DNA of 9,835 bases from positions 1 to 9,835 of the forward strand of contig CALJLC010000219.1 of the NCBI GenBank assembly GCA_937982605.1, in the 5' to 3' direction. The notes under the pieces are model-generated. The model did no database searches and was not told where the DNA came from. It saw only the letters and a list, made by a program, of their open reading frames with translations. The DNA is from an uncultured Gemmatimonadales bacterium (GTDB taxonomy: Bacteria; Gemmatimonadota; Gemmatimonadetes; Longimicrobiales; Gaopeijiaceae). Below are positions 8,475 to 9,835 of the stretch, in pieces (position 1 is the stretch's first letter; each line of letters begins with the position of its first letter). The position numbers and the translations under genes are program-made.

Positions 8475-9835
8475 ATGAGCAAGCCCACATACATCCTCGG
8501 GATCTCTGCGTACTACCACGACAGCGCCGCGGCGCTGCTCGCGGACGGAGAGATCGTCGCCGCCGGTCAGGAGGAACGCTTCACCCGGGTGAAGGGTGAC
8601 GCTTCGTTCCCCACCAACGCGGTCCAGTTCTGCCTCAAGCGAGCCGGCATCACGGTCGACGAGCTGGACTACGTCGGCTTCTACGACAAGCCGCTGCTCA
8701 AGTTCGAGCGCATCCTCGAAACCTACCTCTCCATCGCTCCGGGCGGATTCGGCTCCTTCCTGAAGGCCGGGCCGCTCTGGATCAAGGAGAAGCTCTTCCA
8801 GAAGGAAGACATCGCGGAGGCGCTCGGGTGGGACGGCGAGATCATGTTCGCCGAGCACCACGAGTCCCACGCCGCGAGCGCCTTCATCCCGTCCCCCTTC
8901 GACGAGGCCGCGATCCTCACGATGGACGGGGTCGGCGAGTGGGCGACCGCCTCGATCGGGGTCGGCCGCGGCAACGACCTCGAGCTGCTCCGGGAGCTGC
9001 ACTGGCCCGACTCGCTCGGACTCGTCTACTCGGCCTTCACGTACTACACCGGCTTCAAGGTCAACTCCGGCGAGTACAAGGTCATGGGCCTCGCGCCGTA
9101 CGGCGAGCCGAAGTACCTCGATCTCATCCTGAACGAGCTGATGGACCTCAAGGATGACGGCTCGTTCACGCTGAATCAGAAGTACTTCAACTACCTCGGC
9201 GGGCTGACGATGACGAGCCCGGCCTTCGACGAGCTCTTCGGCGGCCCGCCGCGCAAGCCGGAAACGCTGATCTCCCAGCGGGAGATGGACCTCGCGCGCT
9301 CCGTCCAGGACGCCTGCGAGGAGGTCGTGATGCGCATGGCACGGACGGCCAAGGAGGAGACCGGCTCGAAGAACCTGTGCCTGGCCGGCGGCGTGGCCCT
9401 GAACTGCGTCGCGAACGGCAAGGTGCTCCGCAGCGGCATGTACGACCGGATCTGGATCCAGCCCGCGGCCGGCGACGCCGGCGGTGCGCTCGGCGTGGCG
9501 CAGCTGATCTGGCACCGGCAGCTCGGCAAGCCCCGCGACCTCAACGGCTGCCGGGACGGGATGCGCGGGGCGTATCTCGGGCCCGACTTCACGCCCGAGC
9601 AGATCAAGCAGCGGCTCGACAAGTTCGGCGCCAAGTACGAGCTCCTGGAGCGCGACCAGCTGATCGATCGGACCGCCCGTCTCCTGGCCGACGAGAACGT
9701 CATCGGCTGGTTCAACGGCCGGATGGAGTTCGGCCCACGGGCGCTCGGCAGCCGGAGCATCATCGGGGATCCGCGGAGCCCCGACATGCAGAAGAAGATG
9801 AACCTCAAGATCAAGTACCGGGAGAGCTTCCGGCC
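8475..9835 (+). CDS. NodU/CmcH-family carbamoyltransferase (3' end cut by window edge)
   Basis: Enzymes of this family transfer a carbamoyl group from carbamoyl phosphate, through carbamoyl-AMP, to a hydroxyl of a sugar, antibiotic or other secondary metabolite. The 453 visible residues show the N-terminal GISAYYHDSAAAL (9-21) and EERFTRVKG (33-41), the Kae1-like metal motif HHESH (128-132) with TMDGVGEW (149-156), LAGGVALNCVANG (303-315), AAGDAGGALG (331-340), and the start of the C-terminal domain, NGRMEFGPRALGSRS (414-428). Full members are about 580-620 residues, so roughly three quarters is present. The ATG has no Shine-Dalgarno and no alternative in-frame start lies near. A six-base-pair hairpin ends 21 bases before it. 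The divergent SGNH genes suggest surface glycan decoration rather than an antibiotic, but the acceptor is unknown. Confidence 0.95.
   Translation, partial: MSKPTYILGISAYYHDSAAALLADGEIVAAGQEERFTRVKGDASFPTNAVQFCLKRAGITVDELDYVGFYDKPLLKFERILETYLSIAPGGFGSFLKAGPLWIKEKLFQKEDIAEALGWDGEIMFAEHHESHAASAFIPSPFDEAAILTMDGVGEWATASIGVGRGNDLELLRELHWPDSLGLVYSAFTYYTGFKVNSGEYKVMGLAPYGEPKYLDLILNELMDLKDDGSFTLNQKYFNYLGGLTMTSPAFDELFGGPPRKPETLISQREMDLARSVQDACEEVVMRMARTAKEETGSKNLCLAGGVALNCVANGKVLRSGMYDRIWIQPAAGDAGGALGVAQLIWHRQLGKPRDLNGCRDGMRGAYLGPDFTPEQIKQRLDKFGAKYELLERDQLIDRTARLLADENVIGWFNGRMEFGPRALGSRSIIGDPRSPDMQKKMNLKIKYRESFR

Noticed and set aside
8367..9515. A 382-codon minus-strand frame opposite the carbamoyltransferase
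   Set aside because: It is a shadow frame; the plus strand has clear carbamoyltransferase motifs throughout.

Overview
The window is very GC-rich bacterial DNA (roughly 70% by eye), densely coding, with strong third-position G/C bias. That bias produces many long false reading frames opposite the true genes. The taxon cannot be fixed from the sequence. A high-GC soil or marine lineage such as Gemmatimonadota, Acidobacteriota or Myxococcota would fit, but this is only a guess. There are seven real protein genes, two of them cut by the window edges. I see no tRNA, rRNA, CRISPR array, insertion sequence or phage gene.

Left part (1-2183, minus strand): an eIF2B/MtnA-superfamily protein is followed 46 bases downstream by a short/branched-chain acyl-CoA dehydrogenase, which runs off the left edge at its catalytic glutamate. 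The two are probably co-transcribed. They point away from the next block.

Middle part (2184-5635, plus strand): gcvH and gcvP encode the lipoyl carrier and the PLP decarboxylase of the glycine cleavage system. gcvT is not next to them. The short region upstream of gcvH holds an unusual set of inverted repeats. One reading is a branched RNA leader that abuts a small hairpin with the Shine-Dalgarno sequence in its loop. A second GC-rich hairpin lies between gcvH and gcvP.

Right part (5646-9835): two membrane-anchored SGNH/GDSL-type proteins lie on the minus strand. They diverge from a NodU/CmcH-type carbamoyltransferase that runs off the right edge. This looks like the border of a locus that decorates a cell-surface polysaccharide or other glycoconjugate. 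gcvP and the first SGNH gene converge with only 10 bases between their stop codons. A 15-bp perfect stem inside the end of the SGNH gene probably terminates transcription from both sides.

No gene here looks like a wholly new system. The items most worth a second look are the gcvH leader, the cysteine-lacking eIF2B-like protein beside a branched-chain acyl-CoA dehydrogenase, and the twin SGNH/carbamoyltransferase module.
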